Assembly: GCF_036880985.1 (NCBI RefSeq)
Contig: NZ_JBAJNO010000008.1
Span: forward strand, 744,001 to 808,000
Reading direction: 5' to 3'
DNA from: Limibacter armeniacum
Lineage (GTDB): Bacteria; Bacteroidota; Bacteroidia; Cytophagales; Flammeovirgaceae
Length of the DNA: 64,000 nucleotides
Position 1 is the first letter of the stretch. Each line of letters opens with the position of its first letter. The position numbers and the translations under genes are program-made. Shown here piece after piece: positions 43,298-52,024 of this stretch. The notes beneath the pieces are model-generated. The model ran no database searches and was not told the origin of the DNA. It saw only the letters and a list, made by a program, of their open reading frames with translations.

Positions 43298-44996
43298 AGT
43301 AGACAGGTATTTCTGGCTTATTCTTGAGTTCATATGGTAATGTAATGCTAACCTTGGTGCCAATACCCTCTTTACTGTGTAATTGAATACTCCCTTCGAG
43401 CATTTCCAGAAGTTGTGAAGTGAGGTGTAGTCCAATACCAAGACCAGGAAATGTATCGGCGTTTTTTGCTCTGAAAAACTGCTTGAACAGTCCTGTTTGT
43501 TCTGATTCAGGAATACCAATCCCATTGTCTATAATGGTAATCAGAATATTCTTTTCTAAGAATTCGATATTCAGTGAGGGAGGTGAGTTTTTAACTGTAA
43601 ACTTTATTGCATTGGAAATGGTGTGATACAAAATATGGGTGACAAGGTTCATATCCAGTTCCGCCAGTTTTTCGGTGCCTTCTATTTTTATCAGTACCTG
43701 CAAATTATCTGTTTGATAAGGAGCCATCTGCTTTTTGAGTGTATTGATGGTTTCACGGACAAGCTCCACCAAAGAACATGAGGTCAGAATTAGTTTTGGA
43801 CCCAGTTGCAAGCGGGTATATTCCATAACTTCTTCAAGCATGTTGTGCATTCTTTTACAAGCACCGTCAACACGTAGGGTAATACTTTTCAGGCGGTTTG
43901 GGTCGATTTCTTTGGTGTCACTGATTTTATTCAACAAGATTGTGTTGGTCTTCAGTATCGTCAGAGGAGTTCTGAATTGATGGGAAATGGTTGTCAGTAG
44001 GTTGTCCTTGGCGTCATTGATCATTTTCTCTTTTAGTAATGACCTACTGAGCTTGTTTTCATGTTGTACTTTTTGGGTTACATTTTCGATAAGGCTTTCA
44101 ATATTGGCAATGCCAGCATTGTTTTTTGAAAATACCTGTTGGTGGCATTGTAGAATAACTTCTCCTTTTTCAGGAGTGGATAATGTGATGATTTTTCCAC
44201 CATTTGCACTTATGCGCCACTTCTGTTGATTAATGACATCCTGTAATATGCTGACACAATCCTGATAAGGTACCCCTATAATATTGGCAGCTGCTTCACT
44301 CAAGAATACAATCCTGCCATGCTTGTCTTGTTCCATCACGAAATAATCGTTTTTAAGGGCATCGATCAGTCGTTTGAATCGGTCCTGCTGTTGTGTAAGC
44401 TTACTTTCGTTGTAGTTCAGGCGTAGCTTATTTTCCTCATTGGATTGTTTGATGATGTACATCAATATGCCTGTAGCAAAGGTGACGATGTTTTGTATAA
44501 TGATTAGGTTAATGATAGTCGTATAATCGGTGGTGAATGTCTTTGCATTTTTGAAGAATTCAACAAGATATAACGAGTTCTGAAGAATGGTGACATGAAT
44601 GATAATGCTAACAAAATACTTCTTCGGGAAAATATTGTAGGCAATCATCAGCAATAAGGGAAGTGCTGTTGTCAGGGAGCTATTGAAGTCATCAAAGGAG
44701 AACCAAAGAAGAATATACAAGGCAGTAGTACTGAAAGAAAATATAAGAGAGGGGAGTAGATGCTGTTTTGTTGAGAACCTACTTAGGTAATAGCTGTAAG
44801 ACCAAGCTAAAAGCGTGATGATACATGAAAATGGAACGACCCAGTGGATATCGTTAAAAATCATTTCGAAGAAAAGGAAGAAGGTTAACCCAATGGATAA
44901 GACAATACAGGAGGCACTCAGTATGTAGTTTTCCAGTGTAGGGTTTTCAGGATTGACAATCAGATTCTTGAGAGAAATCGTGGTAAATTTACTCAT
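43269..44996 (-). CDS. Membrane histidine kinase with PAS domain
   Basis: This 575-residue protein has six hydrophobic helices within residues 25-185 and little periplasmic sequence. A PAS-like domain (205-310) follows, e.g. FVMEQDKHGRIVFLSEAAANIIG. The HisKA domain has H339 in TTISHQFRTPLTIL. The HATPase domain shows ISNAIKFT (N box), IDNGIGIPESEQ (G1), FFRAKNA and GLGIGLHLTSQLLEML (G2). No response regulator is adjacent, so it is an orphan kinase. The signal is unknown; the 6-TM N-terminus suggests sensing in or at the membrane. A dyad TTTTCAAA-N12-TTTGAAAA lies in its upstream region (45043-45070). Confidence 0.92.
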   Translation of the reverse strand: MSKFTTISLKNLIVNPENPTLENYILSASCIVLSIGLTFFLFFEMIFNDIHWVVPFSCIITLLAWSYSYYLSRFSTKQHLLPSLIFSFSTTALYILLWFSFDDFNSSLTTALPLLLMIAYNIFPKKYFVSIIIHVTILQNSLYLVEFFKNAKTFTTDYTTIINLIIIQNIVTFATGILMYIIKQSNEENKLRLNYNESKLTQQQDRFKRLIDALKNDYFVMEQDKHGRIVFLSEAAANIIGVPYQDCVSILQDVINQQKWRISANGGKIITLSTPEKGEVILQCHQQVFSKNNAGIANIESLIENVTQKVQHENKLSRSLLKEKMINDAKDNLLTTISHQFRTPLTILKTNTILLNKISDTKEIDPNRLKSITLRVDGACKRMHNMLEEVMEYTRLQLGPKLILTSCSLVELVRETINTLKKQMAPYQTDNLQVLIKIEGTEKLAELDMNLVTHILYHTISNAIKFTVKNSPPSLNIEFLEKNILITIIDNGIGIPESEQTGLFKQFFRAKNADTFPGLGIGLHLTSQLLEMLEGSIQLHSKEGIGTKVSITLPYELKNKPEIPVYSRRKDEIYS

Positions 44997-45298
44997 TGTA
45001 GGTCTATTAGATGTTGATTGAAGTAGTAGTGTACTCCCTAAGTTTTCAAAATGAATACTCAGTTTGAAAAGTGGTGACAGTCAGGAAATACTAGGATAAA
45101 TTAGGTATGTATGGGCAATAGGAATTCTTGTGTTAATATCTGTAAATAAGTGTATTAATTTTAATACTCTTTTGATATCAAACCAAAGTAGGTAGCTTAA
45201 AAAGTGGGGCTTTGTGACATAATCACAGAAGAGTACAATACTTTTGTGGAAGTAAGCCTAATGTATAGACTTGAGCTACACATTAGGCATATATAAAA
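44997..45298. promoter_or_regulatory. Intergenic region with operator-like dyad and a hairpin after argH
   Basis: TTTTCAAA (45043-45050) and TTTGAAAA (45063-45070) form an 8-bp dyad 47 bases upstream of the kinase start and could be an operator. A hairpin GCCTAATGT.../...ACATTAGGC at 45256-45288 follows the argH stop without a long T-run and may end the arginine operon. Confidence 0.5.
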
Positions 45299-46630
45299 TT
45301 ACTTTTGAAGGGCTGTCAATATCTTTTCAATTTTGGTATAACCAAACCTTTCTAATGCTTGGGTCGTCTTAGCATTGATTTTATCATTACACAAATTACC
45401 AATACTACCTTCATGTGTGTGGTTCACTTTTCTGCTAGGAGTATATTTTCCTTCTTCGATCATCATGCCCACTTGCTTGTATGCATCTCTGAAAGGAATT
45501 CCCTGTAAAACCAAGTTGTTGACATCCTCAACACTGAATAGGTAATCGTAAATTGGTGCTGATAGCAGATCTGGATTAACTTCTGCACTCTCCATCATCA
45601 TACGGGTCATCTCCAAGCAATCATGCAACATGCCAAATGCAGGAAGCAGCACTTCTTTTACTTGCTGGAAGTCCCTATGGTAGCCGGAAGGAAGTCCTGC
45701 CGTGATTGCTAGAACCTGTGCCGGAAGCGCAGCCAACTGATGGCATTTGGCTCTCACCAACTCCATTACGTCAGGGTTCTTCTTATGAGGCATAATGCTG
45801 GAGCCTGTGGTTAGTTCATCCGGAAACTTGAAGAAACCAAAGTTTTGTCCTGCAAACATACAGGTATCCATGGCTAGTTTGGATAGGGTAGTAGCTACTG
45901 TTGCGATGGCATTGGCAATGATCAGTTCGGTTTTGCCACGTCCCATTTGAGCATAAACAACATTCCAACTTAAATCATCAAAGCCAAGCAACTCAGTCGT
46001 CATCTTTCGATCCAATGGGAAAGAAGCCCCATAACCTGCTGCTGATCCCAGAGGGTTACGGTTTGAGACCTCATATGCTCCATGTAAGACAACCAGATCA
46101 TCCACTAGACTTTCGGCATAAGCGCCGAACCATAACCCAAATGAGGAAGGCATTGCAACCTGCATATGAGTATAGCCTGGCATCAAAACATCTTTGAACT
46201 TGTTGCTTTGTGCAATTAAGGTATCTGATAGCTGTTCGATATGCTTTGCAAGCTCCCAAATTTCGGCTCTAAAAAACATTTTAAGGTCCAATAGAACCTG
46301 ATCGTTTCTTGAGCGACCCATGTGAAGCTTCTTGCCAACATCGCCAAGTCTTTCAGTCAGCAAAAACTCAACTTGTGAGTGAACGTCTTCTACGCCATCA
46401 GCTATCTCAAATTTTCCATTTTCAATCTCGGTAAGGATTGTTTTTAATCCTGAAAGCAATGTGTCTTTTTCCTCTTCTGTGAGTAATCCAACTTTTTCGA
46501 GCATAGTGGCATGTGCCATAGAGCCGATTACATCATAAGGAGCCAACCAAATATCCAGCTCTCTATCTTTTCCTACTGTAAATGTTTCAACCTGCTTGTT
46601 GAGCGAGGTGTTTTTTTGCCAAAGTTTCAT
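45299..46630 (-). CDS. argH: Argininosuccinate lyase
   Basis: This 443-residue protein is the last gene of the arginine operon. It splits argininosuccinate into arginine and fumarate. The fumarase/aspartase signature is GSSIMPHKKNPDVMEL. Other family blocks are DVHSQVEFLLTERLGDVGKK, HMGRSRNDQVLLDLKMF and GYTHMQVAMPSSFGLW, all in normal order. The length is slightly below the 455-460 of many ArgH proteins but no block is missing. It lies 68 bases after argE, and that gap holds a 7-bp hairpin (AAGTGCC/GGCACTT, 46671-46692). Confidence 0.96.
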   Translation of the reverse strand: MKLWQKNTSLNKQVETFTVGKDRELDIWLAPYDVIGSMAHATMLEKVGLLTEEEKDTLLSGLKTILTEIENGKFEIADGVEDVHSQVEFLLTERLGDVGKKLHMGRSRNDQVLLDLKMFFRAEIWELAKHIEQLSDTLIAQSNKFKDVLMPGYTHMQVAMPSSFGLWFGAYAESLVDDLVVLHGAYEVSNRNPLGSAAGYGASFPLDRKMTTELLGFDDLSWNVVYAQMGRGKTELIIANAIATVATTLSKLAMDTCMFAGQNFGFFKFPDELTTGSSIMPHKKNPDVMELVRAKCHQLAALPAQVLAITAGLPSGYHRDFQQVKEVLLPAFGMLHDCLEMTRMMMESAEVNPDLLSAPIYDYLFSVEDVNNLVLQGIPFRDAYKQVGMMIEEGKYTPSRKVNHTHEGSIGNLCNDKINAKTTQALERFGYTKIEKILTALQK

Positions 46631-46698
46631 TGCTTTTCTTTAATAATAGGTGAAGTACACCTATGGAAGAAAGTGCCCTAAATAAGGCACTTGTTGGT

Positions 46699-47775
46699 TT
46701 ATAGTTCTTTAATGGATGAAAGCCATTTGATATACAGTTCAATACCTTCTTCAATTTCTTTGAGGTAGATGAACTCGTCTGCTGTATGCGATCTTTCGGA
46801 TAACCCAGGTCCCATTTTTACCGAATGGAAAGGTAATAGCGCCTGATCGGAAAGTGTGGCAGACCCAAAGGTTTTGAATCCCAGTGCTTGCGCAGAGATG
46901 ACAGCAGGGTGGTCCATAGGGATACCAGAAGGCTGAAGTCTCGTAGAGCGAGGCGTAACCTCACAAGACACACACTTGTTGATTATATCAAGAACCTCTT
47001 CATTGGTATAAGCATCAGTAGTTCTGACATCTACTACAAACTGACAGGAAGCGGGTACGACGTTGTGCTGTGTCCCTGCTGAAATCTGTGTAACAGACAT
47101 CCGGACTGGTCCAAGGGTTTCAGACTCATTCATAAAAGAATAAGTGTTGAACCACTCAATGGATTCCATTGCTTTCGTAATCGCATTTATTCCCTCGTTG
47201 CGGGCTGCATGACCTGATTTGCCATAAGCTGTACAGTCAAGTACCATTAGGCCTTTTTCTGCAATTGCGAGCTCCATGCCTGTTGGTTCACCTACTATAG
47301 CAAATGCAATATCACCGAGTTCTCCCAAAATACTTTTGACCCCATTTTCTCCTGAAATCTCTTCTTCTGCCGTTCCAGCATAGATAAGGTTGAAAGGCAG
47401 GTTCTGCTTGTCATAAAACCATAAGAATGTCGCTCCTAAAGCGACTAAAGCACCTCCAGCATCGTTACTGCCAAGTCCGGTGAGTTTGCCTTTCTCAACA
47501 GTTGTATCATGTGGAGGGACAGTCCATTTGCCGTTCGGCTTTACGGTATCATGGTGAGAGTTCAGTAAAATGGTAGGTTTTGACTTGTCAAAGTACAGGT
47601 TTTTAGCCCATACATTATTTCCTTGTCTAGAAGGTTTTACATTTTTCTTTTCAAGAAAAGTGAACAGCAAGTCAGCCGTTTTATCTTCTTCTCTGCTGTA
47701 AGAAGGTATCTTGATTAAGTCCTTCAGCAGTGTGATAGCTTCCTGTTTCAAAAAGTTTTGAGAGAGTAGGTTCAT
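46699..47775 (-). CDS. argE: M20-family N-acyl-ornithine/citrulline deacylase
   Basis: This 358-residue M20 metallopeptidase has zinc ligands in LNSHHDTVKP (His), GLGSNDAGGALVA (bridging Asp) and GTAEEEISGENG (catalytic Glu plus ligand Glu). The dimerisation domain follows at about 165-270. In Bacteroidota arginine synthesis the acyl group is removed after the carbamoyl transfer, so the substrate here is expected to be N-succinyl- or N-acetylcitrulline rather than acylornithine. It lies between argB (106-base gap) and argH (68-base gap). A DapE-type role is the alternative by sequence alone; the operon argues for ArgE. Confidence 0.92.
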   Translation of the reverse strand: MNLLSQNFLKQEAITLLKDLIKIPSYSREEDKTADLLFTFLEKKNVKPSRQGNNVWAKNLYFDKSKPTILLNSHHDTVKPNGKWTVPPHDTTVEKGKLTGLGSNDAGGALVALGATFLWFYDKQNLPFNLIYAGTAEEEISGENGVKSILGELGDIAFAIVGEPTGMELAIAEKGLMVLDCTAYGKSGHAARNEGINAITKAMESIEWFNTYSFMNESETLGPVRMSVTQISAGTQHNVVPASCQFVVDVRTTDAYTNEEVLDIINKCVSCEVTPRSTRLQPSGIPMDHPAVISAQALGFKTFGSATLSDQALLPFHSVKMGPGLSERSHTADEFIYLKEIEEGIELYIKWLSSIKEL

Positions 47776-47881
47776 AAAGCAAAGTGAGTTAGTGTGAAAA
47801 TCATGACATGTATTGTCAAAGGTTATTGAATGTCAATCTAATAAAAGCGCAAGTGTGTTTTGGTGATTACCGTCACTGGAC

Positions 47882-48658
47882 TCAACTGAGTACTGCAGTT
47901 CCATAAGGTTTTTCCTGCAATAGGTTTTCAGCAAGTCCCATATATACATTGGTGACACCAGCATTGGTAGCATCAAAAGCGTTATGTAGCTTTGGAATCA
48001 TACCAGCAGCAATTACACCTTGCTTCTTTAGTTGCTCATACAGAGAGGTATTCATTTCTGTGACAAGGCTATTTGGATCTGAGAGATCCAACATTACACC
48101 GGGTTTGTCAAAACAGTAGCGCAATGAAACCTCATAACCTTTACTTGCCAAAGCCTTCGCTAACTCAGTTGCGATGGTATCTGCATTGGTATTTAGCAGT
48201 TGCCCTTGTTGGTTATGTGTAAGAGGAGCAACAACGGGGATAAAGTTGGCATTGAGTAATGCTTCAAGTACTTCCGTGTTGACACCAGTTACATCTCCAG
48301 CGAAACCGTAATCAATTTCTCCAACAGGCCTTTTGATGGCTGTAATCAGGTTGCCATCCGCTCCAGTTAGTCCTAGGCTATTGCAACCAAGTGCTTGCAA
48401 TGAAGCAACCAGGTTTTTATTGACCAAACCTCCATATACCATAGTAACAACTTCAAGAGTGTCAGCATCTGTAATTCGTCTACCATTGACCATATTAGGT
48501 TGAATTCCCAACCTAGTTCCCATCTCAGAGGCGATTTTACCTCCACCGTGGATCAGTATTTTAGCACCTTTCAGCTCAGCGAATTGCTTTAGAAAGGCAG
48601 CGCATTCCTGCTCATTGTCAATGATATTTCCCCCAATTTTAATTACAGATACATTCAT
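47882..48658 (-). CDS. argB: N-acylglutamate kinase
   Basis: The ATG at 48658 gives 258 residues starting MNVSVIKIGGNIID, the normal start of the amino-acid-kinase fold with the catalytic Lys in VIKIGG. The glycine-rich loop ILIHGGGKIASEMG and the substrate motif MVNGRRITDADTLEVV follow, then INTNADTIATELA-like nucleotide contacts (LLNTNADTIATELA). It phosphorylates N-acetyl- or N-succinylglutamate, the second step of the pathway. An upstream ATG at 48691 would add 11 residues not seen in the family. It lies 67 bases after argF'; an inverted repeat sits in the gap. Confidence 0.95.
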   Translation of the reverse strand: MNVSVIKIGGNIIDNEQECAAFLKQFAELKGAKILIHGGGKIASEMGTRLGIQPNMVNGRRITDADTLEVVTMVYGGLVNKNLVASLQALGCNSLGLTGADGNLITAIKRPVGEIDYGFAGDVTGVNTEVLEALLNANFIPVVAPLTHNQQGQLLNTNADTIATELAKALASKGYEVSLRYCFDKPGVMLDLSDPNSLVTEMNTSLYEQLKKQGVIAAGMIPKLHNAFDATNAGVTNVYMGLAENLLQEKPYGTAVLS

Positions 48659-48672
48659 AATATATAAGGTAT

Positions 48673-48710
48673 GAGACATTAGAAATAGCATAGCGTATCT
48701 CTAATGCCTC
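48673..48710. repeat. Inverted repeat after argF'
   Basis: GAGACATTAGA (48673-48683) pairs with TCTAATGCCTC (48700-48710) with one wobble. As after fabH, the word TCTAGTTA (48721-48728) stands beside it, here overlapping the argF' stop codon. There is no T-run. It may stabilise or partially terminate the operon mRNA. Confidence 0.55.
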
Positions 48711-48725
48711 TTGTCAAAAGTCTAG

Positions 48726-49667
48726 TTATTTAATCAATCTTTTCAGTACAGCTTGAGCTGAATAGGTTCGGTTGTTGGCTTGTTCAAGTACCAATGAGGC
48801 AGGGCTGTCTAGTACATCATCCGTTACAACCATATTTCTACGTACAGGAAGGCAATGCATGAATTTACCTTGGTTGGTCAGTGCCATTTTTTCTTTTGAA
48901 ATGGTCCAAGACCTATCTGTATTAATCACTTGCCCGTATGAGGCTGTAGACGACCAGTTTTTGGCATAAACAAAATCAGCACCTTCCAAGGCTTCGTTCT
49001 GATTGTGTGTAATGGTTGCATTACCAGTAAACTGACTATCCAGCTCATATCCTTCTGGACAAGTAATTACCAAATCAACATCTGCTTGGTTCATCCACTC
49101 CGCAAACGAATTGCCTACCGCTTGAGGAAGTGGTTTAGGGTGAGGAGCCCATGTCAGGACTACTTTAGGTCTATCCGTCTGCTTGTGTTCCTCAATAGTC
49201 ATTAGGTCAGCTAATGACTGAAGAGGGTGCCTGATAGCAGACTCTAGACTTAGAACCGGAACAGAAGCATATTTGATAAAGTTTTGGAGTACTTCATCCT
49301 GATAGTCCATCTGCTTGTTAATTAGACCAGGAAATGACCTAACACCTAAAATATCACAATACTGACTGATAACACCTGCCGCTTCTTTGATGTGTTCAGC
49401 TTTGTCTCCGTCCATGATGACGCCTTCCTCGGTTTCTATTTTCCAACCGTCCTTGTCAATGTTCATGCTGATGATTTGCAAGCCCAAGTGTGAGGCGGCT
49501 TTTTGTGTACTCATTCGAGTACGTAGACTTGGGTTAAAAAAGAGTAATCCCAAAGTCTTGTGCTTTCCTAGGTTTTCCCACTCCCAAGGTGTCTTTTTAC
49601 ATTGCAATGCTTCATTGAGCAGTGCGGTTACATCAGGTACATCATGTACAGAAGTGTATTTTTCCAT
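48726..49667 (-). CDS. argF': N-succinylornithine carbamoyltransferase (ArgF')
   Basis: The ATG at 49667 (313 residues, MEKYTSVHDVPDV) is 5 bases after the argC stop. A GTG two codons upstream would overlap that stop. Carbamoyl-phosphate contacts are in FFNPSLRTRMSTQ, with HCLPVRRNMVVTDD near the C-terminus and WAPHPKPLPQAVGNSF in between, as in the Bacteroides ArgF' group. In the loop MDGDKAEH residue 90 is Ala. Bacteroides fragilis succinylornithine transcarbamylase has Pro at this place, while N-acetylornithine enzymes have Glu (E92 in Xanthomonas), and replacing that Glu by small residues is known to switch substrate preference. This supports N-succinylornithine as substrate. It is not a canonical ornithine carbamoyltransferase. 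Confidence 0.92.
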   Translation of the reverse strand: MEKYTSVHDVPDVTALLNEALQCKKTPWEWENLGKHKTLGLLFFNPSLRTRMSTQKAASHLGLQIISMNIDKDGWKIETEEGVIMDGDKAEHIKEAAGVISQYCDILGVRSFPGLINKQMDYQDEVLQNFIKYASVPVLSLESAIRHPLQSLADLMTIEEHKQTDRPKVVLTWAPHPKPLPQAVGNSFAEWMNQADVDLVITCPEGYELDSQFTGNATITHNQNEALEGADFVYAKNWSSTASYGQVINTDRSWTISKEKMALTNQGKFMHCLPVRRNMVVTDDVLDSPASLVLEQANNRTYSAQAVLKRLIK

Positions 49668-49672
49668 CTCCA

Positions 49673-50671
49673 CTAGAATGCAATAGGTTTCAGTTTCAGA
49701 CCAGTACTTTCCTCCAATCCAAAGATCAGGTTCATGTTTTGAACAGCTTGTCCAACAGCGCCTTTCAACAAGTTGTCAATAGCTGAAGTGATCAGCAGTG
49801 TGTCGTCATGTTTTTCTACTCTCAACAGACATTTATTGGTGTTGACTACGAGTTTCAGGTCAACTTCCTTGTCAATGAGGAAAGTGAAAGGATGATCACT
49901 GTAATGTTGTTGATAAATGGCTACTGCTTCTTCTTCAGACAAGTCGGATTCAAGGTAAACAGAAGCAAGAATACCTCTGCTGAAGTTACCCCTATAAGGT
50001 ACAAACTTGATAGACTGCTCAAAGTCAGGTTGCAGGGACTTCAGGCTCTGTGTAATCTCATACAGGTGCTGATGCTTAAATACTTTGTAGGAAGAAATAT
50101 TGTTGTTTCTCCAAGAGAAGCCAGTTGTTGGCTGAGGTTTTAATCCAGCACCAGTAGAACCTGTGATTGCACTAATGTGTACCTGACTGTTTAGTTTTCC
50201 TGCGGCAGCCAATGGTACTAGCGCTAATTGAATTGCAGTAGCAAAACACCCAGGGTTGGCAATATTGCTAGCCTGCTGTATCTTGTCTTTTTGCATCTCA
50301 GGAAGACCATAGACAAACTGACGGTTGCCGAGTTGCATGTTTCTGCCTTCCACTGTGCCATCTTCCAAACGGAAATCCTGACTTAAGTCAATTACGATTG
50401 TGCTTTGATCAACAGGATTGGCTTCAAGAAATACACGTGATTCGCCATGCCCCAAGCAAAGGAACATAACGTCCACCTTTTCAATCGTATCAGTAAAAGT
50501 CAAATCAGATTCACCTGTAAGGTCTGAATGTACATTGCTGATTGGGGCACCAGCCTGACTTCTACTATGTATAAATTTGAGTTCAGTATTTGGGTGATTT
50601 AGTAATAATCGAAGCAGTTCACCACCAGTCATGCCTGCTCCGCCCACAATTCCTACACTAATCTTAGCCAT
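49673..50671 (-). CDS. argC: N-acyl-gamma-glutamyl-phosphate reductase
   Basis: This 332-residue protein has an NADP-binding N-terminus, SVGIVGGAGMTGGELLRLL, and the catalytic Cys in NIANPGCFATAIQLAL. YGLPEM and the His-containing HQHLYEI are further family marks. It reduces the acyl-glutamyl phosphate to the semialdehyde. Its stop codon is 5 bases before the argF' ATG and its start is 26 bases after argG, so translational coupling in an operon is likely. argD, which would act next, is not in the window. Confidence 0.95.
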   Translation of the reverse strand: MAKISVGIVGGAGMTGGELLRLLLNHPNTELKFIHSRSQAGAPISNVHSDLTGESDLTFTDTIEKVDVMFLCLGHGESRVFLEANPVDQSTIVIDLSQDFRLEDGTVEGRNMQLGNRQFVYGLPEMQKDKIQQASNIANPGCFATAIQLALVPLAAAGKLNSQVHISAITGSTGAGLKPQPTTGFSWRNNNISSYKVFKHQHLYEITQSLKSLQPDFEQSIKFVPYRGNFSRGILASVYLESDLSEEEAVAIYQQHYSDHPFTFLIDKEVDLKLVVNTNKCLLRVEKHDDTLLITSAIDNLLKGAVGQAVQNMNLIFGLEESTGLKLKPIAF

Positions 50672-50697
50672 TGTTTTTTCGTTTTCCAGTTAAAAAA

Positions 50698-51906
50698 TCA
50701 GCTTTTGACTGCCTTGCTTTCATTGACTTTCTTATGGATCATTGTTTGGTTAGCCATGATCTTTGCAAAACCTCTAGCATCTTCTCCGGTCCAAGCATTA
50801 TTCATTTCACCATAAGCACCAAATTCAGAAGACATCAAATCATAATCTGATTGGATACCCATGATTTCGAAGTGGTAAGGCTTCAGTTTGACCATTACAT
50901 CACCAGTAACAGTGCTTTGAGTATCTGTCAGGAATGCCTCTACATTTCTCATAACAGGGTCAAGCCATTGACCTTCGTGTACCAGCATACCATACCAGTT
51001 AGCAAGTTGTTCTTTCCAGTAGAGTTGCCATTTTGTCAATACATGTTTTTCAAGGGCGTGGTGAGCCTTGATAGTTACGATAGGTGCTGCTGCTTCAAAC
51101 CCAACTCTACCTTTGATACCGATGATCGTATCACCTACGTGAATGTCTCTACCAATACCAAATGGAGCTGCAAGGGCTGAGAGTGCGTGAATGGCATCTA
51201 CAGGGTTCTCATATTTTTGTCCATCAACACCTTTCAGTTCACCATTGTCAAAAGTCAGGGTGATTTCTTTTGCATCATTTTCTGAAACCTGTGTTGGGTA
51301 GGCTTCTTCAGGAAGTGGCTGATGAGAAGTCAGTGTTTCTTTACCACCAACAGAAGTTCCCCAAATACCTTGGTTGATAGAATACAGGGCTTTTTCCCAA
51401 TTCATATCCACACCATGTTGCTTGAGGTAATTGATCTCTTCCTCTCTTGAAAGTTTTTGGTCACGGATTGGTGTGATAATTTTGGCTTCAGGTATCATGA
51501 TCTGAAAAACCATGTCAAACCTGATTTGGTCATTACCGGCACCTGTACTGCCATGAGCAATGTAAGCTGCGTCTACCTGTTGAGCATATTCCGCAATGGC
51601 CATAGCCTGAAAGACACGTTCGGCACTTACTGAAAGTGGGTAGGTGTTATATCGGAGGACGTTACCAAATACAAGGTATTTCACACATTTCTCATAGAAC
51701 TGCTGTGTCATATCTAAGGCGGTATAGGATGTAACACCTAGTTTGTAAGCCCGTTCTTCAACTGTTTTTAGCTCTTCTTCCGAAAAACCACCTGTTTGTA
51801 CTAGTACTGCATGTACTTCCAGTCCTTTTTCTTCTTTAAGGTACTTTACACAATAGGACGTATCCAAACCTCCACTGAAGGCCAACACCACTTTTTGGTT
51901 GCTCAT
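50698..51906 (-). CDS. argG: Argininosuccinate synthase
   Basis: This 402-residue protein is an ATP-pyrophosphatase with P-loop FSGGLDTS (9-16). It also has HGSTGAGNDQIRFD and EINYLKQHGVDM. It joins citrulline and aspartate. The block WGTSVGGKETLTSHQPLPEEA is of the type found in Bacteroidota ArgG. The C-terminal helical tail is normal. It is the second gene of the operon, 118 bases after the GNAT gene with a hairpin in the gap, and 26 bases before argC. Confidence 0.96.
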   Translation of the reverse strand: MSNQKVVLAFSGGLDTSYCVKYLKEEKGLEVHAVLVQTGGFSEEELKTVEERAYKLGVTSYTALDMTQQFYEKCVKYLVFGNVLRYNTYPLSVSAERVFQAMAIAEYAQQVDAAYIAHGSTGAGNDQIRFDMVFQIMIPEAKIITPIRDQKLSREEEINYLKQHGVDMNWEKALYSINQGIWGTSVGGKETLTSHQPLPEEAYPTQVSENDAKEITLTFDNGELKGVDGQKYENPVDAIHALSALAAPFGIGRDIHVGDTIIGIKGRVGFEAAAPIVTIKAHHALEKHVLTKWQLYWKEQLANWYGMLVHEGQWLDPVMRNVEAFLTDTQSTVTGDVMVKLKPYHFEIMGIQSDYDLMSSEFGAYGEMNNAWTGEDARGFAKIMANQTMIHKKVNESKAVKS

Positions 51907-51972
51907 GATTCAAATAGAATAGAAAATTTAAAAATAGTTGCCGAGGCAACTTGTCGTTCAGATTTCAGGTAA

Positions 51973-52005
51973 GCAGGAGTGAGGGTTGGTCCCTTCTGCT
52001 CCTGC
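51973..52005 (-). promoter_or_regulatory. Operon-internal hairpin between the GNAT gene and argG
   Basis: GCAGGAG pairs with CTCCTGC, extended by an inner AGGG/CCCT stem. It has no T-run, so it may be a partial terminator or processing site that sets different levels for the first gene and the rest. Confidence 0.5.
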
Positions 52006-52024
52006 ATTTATTCAATTGGTTCGG

